Shown here in pieces: positions 32,568 to 44,140 of a stretch of 64,000 nucleotides of DNA. A model generated the notes under the pieces. That model was not told the origin of the DNA, searched no databases, and saw only the letters and a list, made by a program, of their open reading frames with translations. The position numbers were made by a program, and so were the translations under genes. Each line of letters starts with the position of its first letter. Positions within the stretch are counted from its first letter, which is position 1. Location of the stretch: NCBI GenBank assembly GCA_945643635.1, contig CALZFC010000251.1, positions 2,272,501-2,336,500 on the forward strand, written 5' to 3'. The stretch comes from Allodiplogaster sudhausi (Eukaryota; Nematoda; Chromadorea; Rhabditida; Diplogasteridae).

Positions 32568-33019
32568 CCACTAAAGTATGAGCGAACGTTTTCAAAATCG
32601 ACGTTTCCTTTGTGAGGCAATCGACGCTGTCCAAAGAAAGGTATCATCAGATCTGTTTGTACCGTCTGTAGAGTATTTGTAAGTCTTTGGCCGGCAATCT
32701 CGAGGTCTCGGTTGGACACCCTCTTGAGAACAGATTTTTGCTAGCACGGAAAATTTTTTTTTGCTTTTTTTCGTCGTTTGCAGCCAGCCCGCTTGGAGCC
32801 CAAACACGGCCAAATTAAATGCAATATTATTAGATCTCAGCCATTTCAGCATATTTTTGAAAACGGTCTTCACAGTCGTAATCTCCATTGTCGAAATAGG
32901 TAAACTTATTCGCGAAATGGCACAAAAATGCGTATTCAGCGCGCTATTCCAGTTTGTATTATTTATATTAATACTATTAATACTATTAATACCGGACTCA
33001 ACAATGTTGAGCGGGACTG
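31689..33019. mobile_element. foldback MITE, Tc1/mariner/pogo-like ends, TA duplication
   Basis: The ends are identical inverted copies starting CAGTCCCGCTCAACATTGTT, each flanked by TA (31687-31688 and 33020-33021). The two arms (about 31689-32265 and 32560-33019) are near-identical inverted repeats; the left arm carries about 100 extra bases near 31930-32035. The 300-base centre holds GA on one side and CT on the other, so the whole element can fold into one hairpin. No transposase is present. TA plus CAGT ends are typical of Tc1/mariner/pogo; assignment below that is not possible. Each arm also has a tRNA-like B-box (GGTTCGACACC in the left arm; the first C is changed in the right arm). 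Confidence 0.88.
32095..32160 (-). other. tRNA-like B-box segment in foldback arm
   Basis: On the minus strand the arm reads CTGTAGAGTATTGGTAAG, then about 20 bases later GAGGTCTCGGTTCGACACC, resembling the D-arm and T-arm of a tRNA. A degenerate copy is in the opposite arm at about 32660-32730, where the box reads GGTTGGACACC. Probably a captured tRNA/SINE piece; not predicted to be a functional tRNA. Confidence 0.35.
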
Positions 33020-33126
33020 TATGTATGTACGTACATGCAGTAGAAAGTGGTCCTTATGGAAGAAACATGTGTATTTGAATTTATTCATATACTATGCATG
33101 CGACTAATTGTAAATTGCTTGTATAG

Positions 33127-33387
33127 AACGCGGATAAAGCGAGTTTCCATCTAAAAGAAGGAATTAAGAAGGAGAATCACAATGCTATTTTGTCTCATCG
33201 TTCCAATCAAGATCAAGAAGGTGGATTGGAGGTTATGAAAAGCTTTTTCATTGCTGTTGAAATTATCGACAAAAACCCATATAAAAGCAGACACGTTTGG
33301 TTGAAAAAATTATGCATCGATTGGAAATTTGAAATCTTGCTCCAATATAGAACAGATATGGTTGCACCAACGACAATGTTCGATTGA
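33127..33387 (+). CDS. orphan terminal exon, unrecognised protein
   Basis: An acceptor-like TTGTATAG precedes an open frame of 86 codons ending in TGA. The translation begins NADKASFHLKEGIKKENH and contains EGGLEVMKSFFIAVEII and WLKKLCIDWKFEILLQYR; composition is protein-like rather than repeat-like. No family was recognised and no upstream partner exon was found; the foldback element ends about 100 bases before it. It may be the last exon of an unknown gene, a relic of a transposon-carried open frame, or chance. Confidence 0.3.
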   Translation, partial: NADKASFHLKEGIKKENHNAILSHRSNQDQEGGLEVMKSFFIAVEIIDKNPYKSRHVWLKKLCIDWKFEILLQYRTDMVAPTTMFD

Positions 33388-34128
33388 TGGTTAAAAATTT
33401 TGGGGAAAAAGCGTCTAGATAGCGCCTTTTTCTACATTTAACTTTATTGTAAGATCACATGCCGACCACGGACCAATCATCATTTGACATAAAATGCTCT
33501 AAACGAATCAGTGCAATTGAAAAGCACCAGGTGCTGGGGAGAAATTGGGAAAGAAAACGAGACGAGGGTAATAGATTATGTTAATTGGACATTAAAAAAA
33601 ATTTTGCACAAAAGAATTGTGATTTGTTCAATAGAAATCAACTCGCATTTGAATTCGCACCCTTTTGCCTGACACAAGGGCGAGAGAGCATGTAAGATTG
33701 AGAGAGACGCGACTACGATGGCCAGAAAAATTTATGGTGGTGGAGGAAGAAAATTTTAGATTGAGAGACTGTGTTAATTATCAACATCATTGGAGCCCGG
33801 TTTTAGTGGCAGCAATTTGTATGAATCATTGACGAACGAAGTTTGCCAGTAATCTGTAGGCTGTTGAATCGGTAAAAAGGTTAAATGATAAAATTAATAA
33901 GTTGCAGATGTAATCATAGTCCAGGTATGTCTGCAAATGCACAAATTTTTGCAGCTACATGCTTGTAAGATAGTGTGGACGCTTTGAGCGTGCCGTTCTA
34001 TTAGACAACACACTTATTTCTACTATTTCGCAAAATTGAACTACCACCGAATCCTATTTTAATGATGTCACATTGAAATACCTAAATTTCATGTGCGATA
34101 AATAAAATAAATAAATAAAATCCTGCCC
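33388..34128. other. AT-rich intergenic DNA
   Basis: Near 33645-33690 is one copy of a dispersed motif around TTTGAATTCGCACCC followed by TTTGCCTGACACAAGG; related copies lie near 34275 and 56545. No gene seen. Confidence 0.45.
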
Positions 34129-34272
34129 AGACCAACCGGCCAAACAAGCGCAACAAGCCTCCCTTGACCTCTCCTTCCGTCTCCTCTACGACCGCGTCGA
34201 TCTCATCGCGCTGCTGCCGTTCTATGACGGGAGTCGCCTCTGCTCAGCCACAATTTTATTAGACGAGCCATA
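34129..34272 (+). CDS. possible exon, unrecognised
   Basis: A GC-rich island follows CCTGCCCAG. One frame reads AKQAQQASLDLSFRLLYDR and then VDLIALLPFYDGSRLCSA, ending at TAA near 34272. Composition is clearly exon-like against the AT-rich surroundings, but no family was recognised, and no donor or partner exon was identified. Could be a decayed gene fragment carried by the repeats on either side. Confidence 0.3.
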
Positions 34273-34649
34273 AACTCACTTTTGAATTCGCGCCTTATTG
34301 TCTGAAACAAGGGACTGCTTGTCTCAAGCACGGGAGGAATTCATAAAAATTTTTAAAGTTTTTGGAGTCTGAATTATTTGTCTATCACTATTTATTAGCA
34401 TTCATCAATATGTTTTATGACTTTTATATTAACTGTTGCATTAGTAGAAGAAAGCTATCAATTTACGGAGACGGTTCCGGTGATAGCGACTCAAACTGCT
34501 CATAAATTGTTGTTGTTGCAGCCAAGATGTGATTTAGGAGAACCTTACTGCGGAACATTTCTGGTATATATAAATTAATTAGATTAATTATATTTATTTA
34601 TTTATTTTCAATTGGAATTTGAGCGATACCAGGCACTTTTTGGTAGTTT

Positions 34650-34950
34650 CCTGTGTGAGAGAGAGTGAAGGAGAGAGAGAGAAATGGAGATAGAGAGAAG
34701 GAGAGAGAGTGAAGGAGAGAGAGAAATGGAGATAGAGAGAAGGAGAGAGAGAATGAAGGAGAGAGAGAGAGAAATGGAGATAGAGAGAAGGAGAGAGAGT
34801 GAAGGACAGAGAGAGAGAGAAAGAGAGAGGGTTAGAGAGGCACTTGATCGCTGCCATGGAATGCAGTGCAGCGGATGTTGTGGTCATGTATTTGGGAGAG
34901 AGGGAGAGCGAGAGAGAGAGAGAGGGAGAGAGAGCGAGCGAGGCGGAGGG
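34650..34950. repeat. GA minisatellite, about 52-base unit
   Basis: Three to four tandem units of roughly 52 bases, each containing GAAATGGAGATAGAGAGAAG and a GAGTGAAGGA step, then plain GA repeat near 34893-34945. Confidence 0.85.
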
Positions 34951-35997
34951 CGAAAATGAATTAACGAAAAACTAACCAAATAAAGAATCGAACATATTTT
35001 TGACCAGCGCGCCATCAACCCTTCTGAGGCTTCAAGACCGCATTTTTTGTCCTTCAGGAAGCAAATATTGGAAAACGAGCCCATGTGCTGCCAACTTTTG
35101 AAGTACGAAATATTAAAATGAATAAAAACAAACAATAAATTACTTTGATATTTATCAGCACCGGAGACTTCTTATGTGTGCTACAAAAAAAAAAGTACCC
35201 CTTCCTCTAGTCAATAGTACCCGGGTAATAATCGAGAAAACACGGTGTGTAATATTAAAATTCTTTTGAAAATTGGACATAATTTGAAAAGTATGTATAA
35301 AAAAGAATTTCGTACATATCAAACTGCAATCAAATTCATGTACTTATTGTTATGAAAGCCACCCAGGGAAGAACACAATCTATAAATTATTTGTACTTAT
35401 CACCTGAAATCCGCCGGCTTAGCGTCAACAGAAACAGTGCAAAGAACCATTTCCCTGTAGGGTGTGGGGCCCGACTGCTGTTTCGAGCAATCTTGTTTCG
35501 AGGTATTTTTCGCTCTCAAAACTATAGAACTTTTTTTTAAAGTTTAAATTTCACAACAGAACAAACACTTTTTTCAATGTCAAAAATACTCTCACTCTCT
35601 CTTATTACGCTGTTCAATGTTAGTTTTAAGCCTAAAAATCATCATCTATGTACATACTATATGAATGTCATGAAACCTTTAGTATGACCTTTTCAATTTT
35701 TCCTCGAAAATCTTTCGCCCTGCATTCTCTCACAATTTTTTAGCCATATTTTGTATAAAAAAGAGGCAAATAATTTATTATGCCGTTCTAAAAATAGTTT
35801 TTCATTCATTTATTTATTTCCTACGACAATTATCGGCGAATCGTTCTAAGTCGTGAAATCATTTTCCTATAGCACAACGGTTAACTAGAAAACCACCTGG
35901 ATTGTGATTGATTTTTTTTTTTTACATATTGTAGAGTCTTGAAAAATTTCCAGACATCTTTCAAAAATAATTTTTTCGATTATTCAACTATTTAAGC
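34951..35997. other. AT-rich intergenic DNA
   Basis: No exon, RNA gene or repeat unit recognised. Confidence 0.4.
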
Positions 35998-36333
35998 TTT
36001 AAAAACAAGTATTTACATTTTAAAAATACCTTTATTTAACAGTGATAAGGGAAACGCCAAAAACTAAACGCCAAAAATCGCTGGCTTTTCTTCTTTTTTT
36101 TTTTACAAATATTCCTAACAAAACATTCTTTTTCAAAACATTTTTACATAAATTTTTTTCTTACTAATATTTCTGCCAAACCTTCTTTTTTGTTACAAAA
36201 ATTTCTCTGCCAAATATGAAGCAGATGAACCGGGCTTTTTTGTACAGATATCTCTCAAATCAAACCTGAAGCAGATCGACCGGGTCCAAGCCAAGCTTCT
36301 CGAGCACGCCCGGTCTGTACGGATCGAGCAGAA
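35998..36333 (-). repeat. inverted-repeat arm 1 (AMACR exon 4 end plus intron)
   Basis: About 335 bases whose reverse complement matches 49277-49609. It covers the last 68 coding bases of racemase exon 4 and most of the following intron. Similarity is high but not perfect: in one place arm 2 reads GTACACTTTCCC where arm 1 reads GTTTTTGGCGTTTCCC. Arm 1 diverges from arm 2 exactly where arm 2 is about to enter exon 5. Confidence 0.85.
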
Positions 36334-37109
36334 TGTCGACAGACGCGCACATTTCTCGTACGGTGCTTCTGTTGGGAAAAGAAAAACATTTGAAACAGTA
36401 CTCTACGACGTGAAAAATCTTTCTTTTTTAAAATTTAATGTAAACAATAGAAAAAAAACTTTACTCATTGTATTGTTTTGCTCCTTTTCAAAAGATAATC
36501 ATAAAACAAACGCCATTAAATATGTATGTACATACATAGATGACAGAATAAATTTCCCCCCCACTTCCCCTCTGCCGTCTTGTATTCGACCTCCATGACT
36601 CGCTTGCCACGGTCAAGACGGCGAACAGCGAGGTCGCCTCCTGACTGAAAAAAAGGAATTTTTTTAAAAAATTAAATTCAAATTTCATTTGGCGGGAAAT
36701 TTGAATTTCTCAACTTACCGCCTTATCAAGCAGCGTCACGTCGGCGCCAAAGTCGGCGAGCAGCATGCCGCAGTGCGGAACGGGCGCGAGGCCGGCCAAC
36801 TCGACTACCTGAATTGGTCTTCTTAATTTTTGTCAAAAAGTTTTTTTGTAAATATATTTCAGATTCTCTCATTAATCACACTATTTCATCTCTTTATTTA
36901 TGGTATTCATACATATGTATGTATATTAAAACTTTCTTTCTTTTCTCAAATTTTCTCCTTTTCAACTTTTCTTCGTCTTGTTAGTCTCACTTTTCGCTCT
37001 CACTCTCAGGAATAAAACAAGCGTAACTTTTAATTAAAAAAGAAACCTTAATGCCTTTTAGCGGAGTCATTTGAAAGCCCCTAGGTGCGGCGCCGACCTT
37101 TGAAGTCAT
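36266..37109 (-). CDS. AMACR: alpha-methylacyl-CoA racemase, 5' part (exons 1-4)
   Basis: AMACR flips the 2-methyl stereocentre of branched-chain acyl-CoAs in peroxisomes and mitochondria (family III CoA-transferase fold). Exons, minus strand: 37109-37047, 36808-36719, 36644-36565, 36368-36266; phases agree throughout. Visible: [19 protein letters not shown], then [17 protein letters not shown] (CoA-binding start of the family), [12 protein letters not shown], and [19 protein letters not shown]. The start at 37070 gives the usual family N-terminus; an upstream in-frame ATG at 37109 would add 13 residues. The gene stops after exon 4: no exon 5 follows on this strand in the correct place, and the catalytic residues are all on the plus-strand part at 49.6-51.1 kb. 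As the sequence stands this is half a gene. See the inversion finding. Confidence 0.88.
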
Positions 37110-37407
37110 CTTCCGAGTGTTAAAACGCTGAACACATTTCTGACATACGAAGACAATTATTGTTAAAATCAAGGGAGCTTTATGTTACAAAAATTATCAT
37201 TACTTTATAAATTGGCAATGGCAAGATTAAAACCATGAAAGAGGGAAACATAGTCGAAATAATGATAGTCAACTTGAAAATCATTCTTCGGAGTTCGCTC
37301 TATCTCAAGTGGAGTGCCTTATCACGCACGTTTTTCTGATCCATTCCTGTACGAATGTGAAGTCTATCGCTCGCGCTAGGTCTCTTTCTTTCCTACTCCC
37401 GTCTGTT

Positions 37408-37451
<44 letters not shown>

Positions 37452-37880
37452 CTCTTTCACTCTAGTCTAGGCAGTCAGAGCTTTTTATAGTTTGTAGCTT
37501 TGACAAAAGGTGCACACTCACTCGGCAAGTTCCACTGCATACAAGTCAAGGCGGTTTTGAAGAACGCAGTAGAATAATAAATGTCCATGTTTTCAATACT
37601 GACGTTAGTCAAAGGTCACTGTTTTCCAATACTGTTTCCTTACAATCTATATTGAAAAGGAAACTAAATATGTAGCTTCTCTTAAGAAAGGTTTTTTAAG
37701 TTAAAATTATAATGATTAATGTAATAAGAGAGAAAAAAGGAGAAACAATAATTTCTTTATTAACGAACCAGAAGCAATGTTCCGTGGCGGCGTAATGTGG
37801 TCAGCATTTGAGTGGGGTGGTAGAATAGATTATCAATAGAATACCATTCCCCTCCTCAAATCGCCTTTCCCACTTTTACC
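37110..37880. other. racemase upstream flank
   Basis: AT-rich DNA with a CT tract at 37411-37447. In transcription order it is 5' of AMACR exon 1, so it may hold its promoter; no specific element recognised. Bases 37824-37880 are the reverse complement of 51806-51857. Confidence 0.45.
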
Positions 37881-37950
37881 CCCGACAGGCCAAAGCCGGT
37901 GAGGCGGCAGACTATCAAGCCGGGATTCGCCTAAACTGCTCGATATTGCT
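37881..37950 (-). pseudogene. displaced fragment of AMACR exon 5
   Basis: On the minus strand this repeats 49611-49683 (end of intron 4 plus the first 50 bases of exon 5, encoding [17 protein letters not shown]), then runs into a block that matches 51806-51857. It therefore lies upstream of exon 1 rather than downstream of exon 4, in permuted order. The match to 49.61 kb starts right beside the point where arm 1 loses similarity to arm 2. Confidence 0.8.
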
Positions 37951-37952
37951 TG

Positions 37953-40862
37953 CGCTATACCAGTCAATAAATAACAGTCGAATTTTAGATAACTCAGGAC
38001 TAGCGTGACTTTGTCACGCTACGGGCCTTTGGCCATTGTCAGTAGGCTCCAAGGGTTGTTGGTTGGGGTCTTGGTTTGTTGTTGGTTGACTCTGAGGGTC
38101 ATTAGTTGGCTCTAAGCGTTGTTTGTTGGCCCTAAGGCTTGTTAGTTGGCTTAAAAAGGACAAAAGTCTGTTCTAGCGTCGTTTATTGACATCCTAGGCG
38201 TTTGAATTTGAGCTCATTAGAAAGCTTGGAGTCTTTTGTACATGATTTCACACTTTAAATTTAACCATAAGTCATATAAAAGCGCGCAAAAGGGTTTGCG
38301 CGCGCGCGACTCCGAACCTGCGACCCATGAGTTCGAAGTGCAGAGAAAATAGCCCAAAAAGCCACAAAATAATTCATATCTCGAATATGCCTGAATCAAA
38401 TCCCATGATCTACCCATCATTCGATAGCTAATTTTTGGCTCTACAAGAAAAGAAATATGCGCCAAAAAGTGTCAGTGATAGATAAGGCCGAAATAGTGGC
38501 CTGAACCTTCTGACCCCAAAAGTAGATCAAAAACATCAAAATATCAAAATGTTTTGTATGAGAAAGTTGTTCGCCATCCCGAGAGCTACGGAATGGTATA
38601 TAATATGTGGCAAAACCTTTAACTACCGCGAAGAAACGGAGGCCCAAAATGCGCACCAAAAATTTGACACTTCACGGCCCCCTCAGGGCACTTTAACGAA
38701 ATGCTAGACAAACGCAAGTATACTCATATTGAAGCTCTCGTGAAGCTCTGCATGATTCTGGAACTCTCATCCTTCTACCTTTACTATTCATAAAGATATG
38801 AATTTTAGAAGGTTCGCTCCTAACAAAAAAAATTGACCCTTCAATCGATAATATCTACAACTTCTAGTGTCCAAAAGTCGATAAGTCTACTACTAAAAGA
38901 AAGCCCGTCAAAAACTCTACAATCGGAGTCAGTTAGATCAAAAGCGGAATTTGTAGATTTCGAGAAAATGAGATGAATGAGCCTAAAAAGTACCCCAAAA
39001 ACGTATGGTTTGCGCGCCGGCCTCGTACTGATCTACCAAAACTCGGAATGATCTCAACTCCAGGAATCATATTCATTTTTGAACGATCTATCTACCAGTA
39101 TTTTTTTCATCCCCATATCTCAACCAGAAAAAAAGATACAACCTCTCAAATGCGGCAAAGTGCCCAAATCAGAGTCGGCTCCGACCAAAGTTTGGCCGCC
39201 GGCGCCAACGCTAAATTTTTGAAACCCACATATTCTTGTAGCCCAGACACTATTAAACAATCCCCAAAAAACCGCTTCCCAATATCTCACTCCCACCGCC
39301 CACAGCACCTCTCCGCGCTATACCAGTCAATAAATAACAGTCGACTTTTAGACAACTCAGGACTAGCGTGACTTTGTCACGCTACCGGCCTTTGGCCATT
39401 GTTAGTAGGCTCCAAGGGTTGTTGGTTGGGGTCTTGGTTTGTTGTTGGTTGACTCTGAGGGTCATTAGTTTGCTCTAAGCGTTGTTTGTTGGCCCTAAGG
39501 CTTGTTAGTTGGCTTAAAAATGACAAAAGTCTGTTCTAGCGTCGTTTATTGACATCCTAGGCGTTTGAATTTGAGCTCATTAGAAAGCTTGGAGTCTTTT
39601 GTACATGATTTCACACTTTAAATTTAACCATAAGTCATATAAAAGCGCGTAAAAGGGTTTGCGCGCGCGCGACTCCGAACCTGCGACCCATGAGTTCGAA
39701 GTGCAGAGAAAATAGCCCAAAAAGTATGCGCCAAAAAGTGTCAGTGATAGATAAGGCCGAAAGTAGATCTAAAATGACAAAATATGAAAAAGCTTTGTAT
39801 GAGAAAGTTGTTCTACTTCTCGAGAGCTACCGAATGGTATATAATATGTGGCAAAACCTTGAACTACCGCGAAGAAACGGAGGCCCAAAATGCGCTCCAA
39901 AAATTTGACATTTCACGGCCCTAGCAGGGCACTTTAATGAAAAGCCAGACAAACCCAAGTATACTAATATTGAAGCTCTCGTAAAACTCTGCATGATTCT
40001 GAAACTCTCTTCCCTCTACCTTGCCTATTCTTAAAGATATGTATTTTAGAAGGTTCGCTCCTAACAAAAACATTTGACCCTTCAATCGATAATATCTCAT
40101 ACACCTAGTGCCCAAAAGTCGATAAGTCTACTATTAAAAGAAAGCGCGTCAAAAACTCTACAATCGGAGTCAGTTAGATCAAAAGCGGAATGGAGGGATC
40201 TAGGAGAAAATGAGATGAATGAGCCTAAAAAAGTACCCCAAACACGTATGGTTTGCGCGCCGGCCTCCCACTGATCTACCAAAGCTCGAAATGAGCTCAT
40301 CTCCAGGAATCATATTCATTTTTGAACGATCTATCTACCAGTATTTTTTTCATCCTCATATCTCTACCCGAAAAAAAGATACAGCCCCTCAAAGTCGCCA
40401 AAGAGCCCAAATCGAAGTCAGATCGCGCCGGCGCCAATATCGAACCCAATCAAATCGAAGTCACCCCGCGCCGGCGCCAATATCGAACCCAATTTTTTGA
40501 AGTCCACATATTCTTGTAGTCCGGAAACTTTTACATAACCTCCAAAAAACCGCTCCCCGATATCTCACCCCCACCGCCCACAGCACCTCTCCGCGCTATC
40601 GGGTAGGATAAATTACAGTCGACTTTTAGATAACTCTAGACTAGCGTGACTTTGTCACGCTACGGGCCTTTGGCCCGGTCAATGGCCACCGGGGCTATCC
40701 CCCCGGAGGCCATTTCCCGATATAAAAGGTTATCTAAGGGTTCTAAGTTGACTCTAAGGGTTAAAATTTGGCTCTAAAGGGTCAAAAGTCTGTTCTAGCG
40801 GCGCTACTGGACTCTCTGGGCCTTTGAATTTAAGCTCATTAGAAAGCTTGGAGTCTTTACTA
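37953..40862. repeat. 1.3-kb tandem repeat, two full copies and a partial third
   Basis: Copies at 37953-39315 (1363 bases), 39316-40592 (1277) and a truncated third at 40593-40862. Each begins CGCTATACC or similar followed by the hairpin GCGTGACTTTGTCACGC. Inside are GT-rich subrepeats (GTTGGTTGG, GTTAGTTGGCTC) and, on the minus strand, a B-box-like CGCAGGTTCGGAGTC. Open frames up to 132 codons exist but differ between copies by indels and show no family motif, so none is called as a gene. A GC-rich hairpin lies at 40681-40714 in the third copy. Confidence 0.85.
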
Positions 40863-43765
40863 TATGATATCACTCTTTTAACATACTTAGGGTTCAAGAA
40901 TGTCTTTAGAATTTGTGAAATTGTGGCCAGCAAGAAGCTCAGCGTGCACAGAGAGAAGAATGTTACCCCTGTCACAACAATTACTTGGAGTAACATTGTA
41001 AATTTTTATCACCGTCGTAATTTATGTTATTTTTACGAAATTAAATAATATAGTTTTTCGAAAGCGAAATTCGATGCGCTTTTGATGGGCATGCTGAGAA
41101 TATATCTACTTAAGAGTTCTGTCATTTGATTTCCATGTCACATTTTATAGTAATTCAAACTCTAAATTGAAAAAAGTATCCATTTATTCTGTTCTCTCTC
41201 TTTAACACTTCTAATATTTTGGCCTGGTGGTTTGGATAAACGTCGGATTGATTTTAGAGATGCGTAATGCGTTTTCCGCGATTTTTGCCCGCGTTCGATT
41301 AATTTTATGTGTACAACTTTCACTGCCTACATAACTAATAAATGTAATGTTTATTTTAGTTCTGATGATAAGTGCTGCTCACAAGCCATGACACAACTCG
41401 TCGTTTTAAGACAATCCCTTGCTCGCCTTGTATGCCTACTATGATACACAGCAGTTTGCCCCATACAAAAGCAGTGGAAACAGAATCTCACATTAATTAC
41501 GGAAACGATCTAACAACTAACAACACGACATATAGCACTTACCATGGAGTGGCCAAAAACTCTGGAAACCAGAATATTTATTTTGTTCGGAATTTTTGTG
41601 GAAACCAGAGAGATTTTGTCTTAAGATTCGAAGTTTACCGTCCATACCCTGGGTAGATACGAAGAAACTAAAAAAAGCTGTGTTCGTTAAGCACAGTCTT
41701 CTTCAAGATCTAAATTAATTTATCACATATCAATTAAAATAGTTACTTCGCTCTTTCTCAAAAATAACAATTTTCCTCTCGAAATTATATCGTAATATCA
41801 TTTAGTTCCCAGTGAAAACCAGCGAGTCTCCGCATTTATTGCTTTTACTCGTAAATCACAGGCATGATTTGCCTTTCTAACAACAACTTAATCGATTACA
41901 TTTCAAATGATAAATAATGTATTTGTATAGTAATTATTGAGAAATACAGACGAGTAAAAATCGTATTTTAGAATTTTCCGTCGATCAACCGTTTGCTGTC
42001 GTGAAAAATGCCGGTTTAGCAAAGGCAGCTGACAATGAGGTGAATAGGAGGCTTTTTCACTGCAGGGTTTTAGTCTCTCATTCTTGTTCTCTCTCTCTCT
42101 CGCTCTCTCTCTCTCTTACTCTCTCTTTCGTGTGTGAGAGAAAGAGGTGATTTCCTTTCTTAATGAATGCTAAAAGTTGTAAAAAGAAGTTGGACAAACT
42201 CCATTTGATGGATTCCTTCACCTCAAGACGCTTATCACTGAATTCTTCAGATGAGCGAAATCGTGAAATACAACGGAGTAAGTCGTGGCTTGAGAGAAGC
42301 TCACTACGCACCGAGAGAAGAAAGTTAAAAATTACGTGGAACAACATCGTTCCATCTAATTGTTATCACCGACGTAATTTATAAAAGCGTATCGGAAGGA
42401 ACATTATTGATCCCGACCAAGTGAGAACATTTGCCTCCTTTCGCCAGCCTTTACGAAATTAAGTAATGTTGTTTTACTAATATAATCTATAGTTTTCTGT
42501 AGTGACATCTTATATGTGGATTTTCTTGATTTTAAATGCAATCTCCTTTTTATGCAAAAAAAAAACATATTTTGAAATTTAACATTTTACGCTTTTGATT
42601 GTCATGCTGAGAATTTATCTACATATGAGTTCGATCTTATGATGGATGACACTCCGACCGTTATTATATGACCCGAAATATTGATGCAACATGTTATGGT
42701 TTATCATAGGGACGTATATGTACCTATATCATCAACGATGCTGATTGTGAGACATTAACAGTACTCTCTTGTGAGCATCTGATCTTGTGGCTTTATTTAT
42801 TCCATCTTTTCTGGATTATGCCTCCTTAATGTTAATGTATTTCCCGTAATCAAGTCCGATTTCGGCAAACTCTCCTTAATAGTCATTCTTTCACACAACT
42901 TTCACACATATCCCGCTTTCCTCTCTCTCTCATTCGTTTTCTCACTTTGCCCTCTTTATTGCTAGCTTCTCGTGAGACGCGGCTCAGATGGTTTTTCCTC
43001 TCCTCGGCCGCTGTCAAGGCCCAATTGTTTTTTTCCCTTGCTTCTCTTTCTTTGTGTCTCTTTTAGAATTCTTTCTACGATTTCTTTCATTTATTATTGC
43101 TTAGATTTAATTCTTATTTGTTTCTCTCAGTAGAATTCACTTTCTTCTCAATTATATCGTAATATCATTTAGTTCCCAGTGAAAACCAGCGAGTCTCCTA
43201 ATTTATGTATTACGGTCGACACCTATTCGACTCTTTCGCGTCGAGCAATCCGGCTGACAATGAGAGAAATTTCGCTTTGAAATTTACAATTTTCGTTAAT
43301 TTTACTATTTTAAAATAAAAATTTTGAAATTAGACTTTAAAGAAGAATACTTTTAAATTAACAAATTTGAATTTTGTAATTTTGAAATCACAATTTTGAA
43401 ATTATCAACTCACCTCAGTGATTACTTACAATTATTAAAAGGCCTTTATCTTGGAAACCATCATAAGGTCGAACTCATACGTAGACATATTCTCAGCATG
43501 ACAATCAAAAACGCATGGGTTTCGCTGGCGAAAATGTCAAATTTCAAAGTATGTTTTTGCATAAAATGGAGATTGCATTTAAAATCAAGAAAATTCACAT
43601 ATAAGATCTCACTCTCTCAACTTCTGCCCCTCTCCTTTCCTCGGTCTCACAGTTAAAGATAGCACAAACAATGGAGACTTAATATTCATCAAAATATCCA
43701 TATGTTTATTTATTCTGTTCTCTCTCTTACTATTTCTCGCACTCCGTTTTCATCACTACTCATAT

Positions 43766-43845
<80 letters not shown>

Positions 43846-44140
43846 ACCTGGTGGTTTGAATAAACGTCGGATTCATTTTAAGCATGCGTAATGCGTAACC
43901 GCGCTCTCTTTTGCGGTCTCCGACTACATAAATAATATTATATTGAATTTAATCCAGATGATAAATGCTCGGTTAGTTTTTCTCTCTTCGGCCGCTGTAA
44001 AGGTCCAATTGTTTCTTTCCCTCGCTTCTCTTTCTTTTTGTCTCTTTTAGAATTCTTTTTACGATTTCTTTCATTTATTATTTCATAGATTTAATTCTTA
44101 TTAATTTCTCTGAGTAGACTTCTCTTTCTTTCTTCTCTAG
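40863..44140. repeat. mosaic of diverged repeats in direct and inverted order
   Basis: Block GTGAAAACCAGCGAGTCTCC occurs near 41813 and 43182. Block TAAACGTCGGATT with GCGTAATGCGT occurs near 41234 and 43861. A CT-rich block starting at the motif CTCGGCCGCTGT occurs near 43000 and 43985. Bases about 42500-42660 are inverted at about 43440-43610. Ends like CAGAGAGAAGAATGTTA (40950) and CCGAGAGAAGAAAGTTA (42311) match elements in the AMACR intron. Consistent with nested copies of a few non-autonomous transposons. No gene. Confidence 0.65.
43769..43842. repeat. (TA)n microsatellite
   Basis: About 74 bases of pure TA repeat, within the repeat mosaic. Confidence 0.95.

Noticed and set aside
38973..39371. 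132-codon open frame in the tandem repeat
   Set aside because: Copies of the unit differ by frame-breaking indels, and no protein family was recognised; it is treated as satellite DNA.
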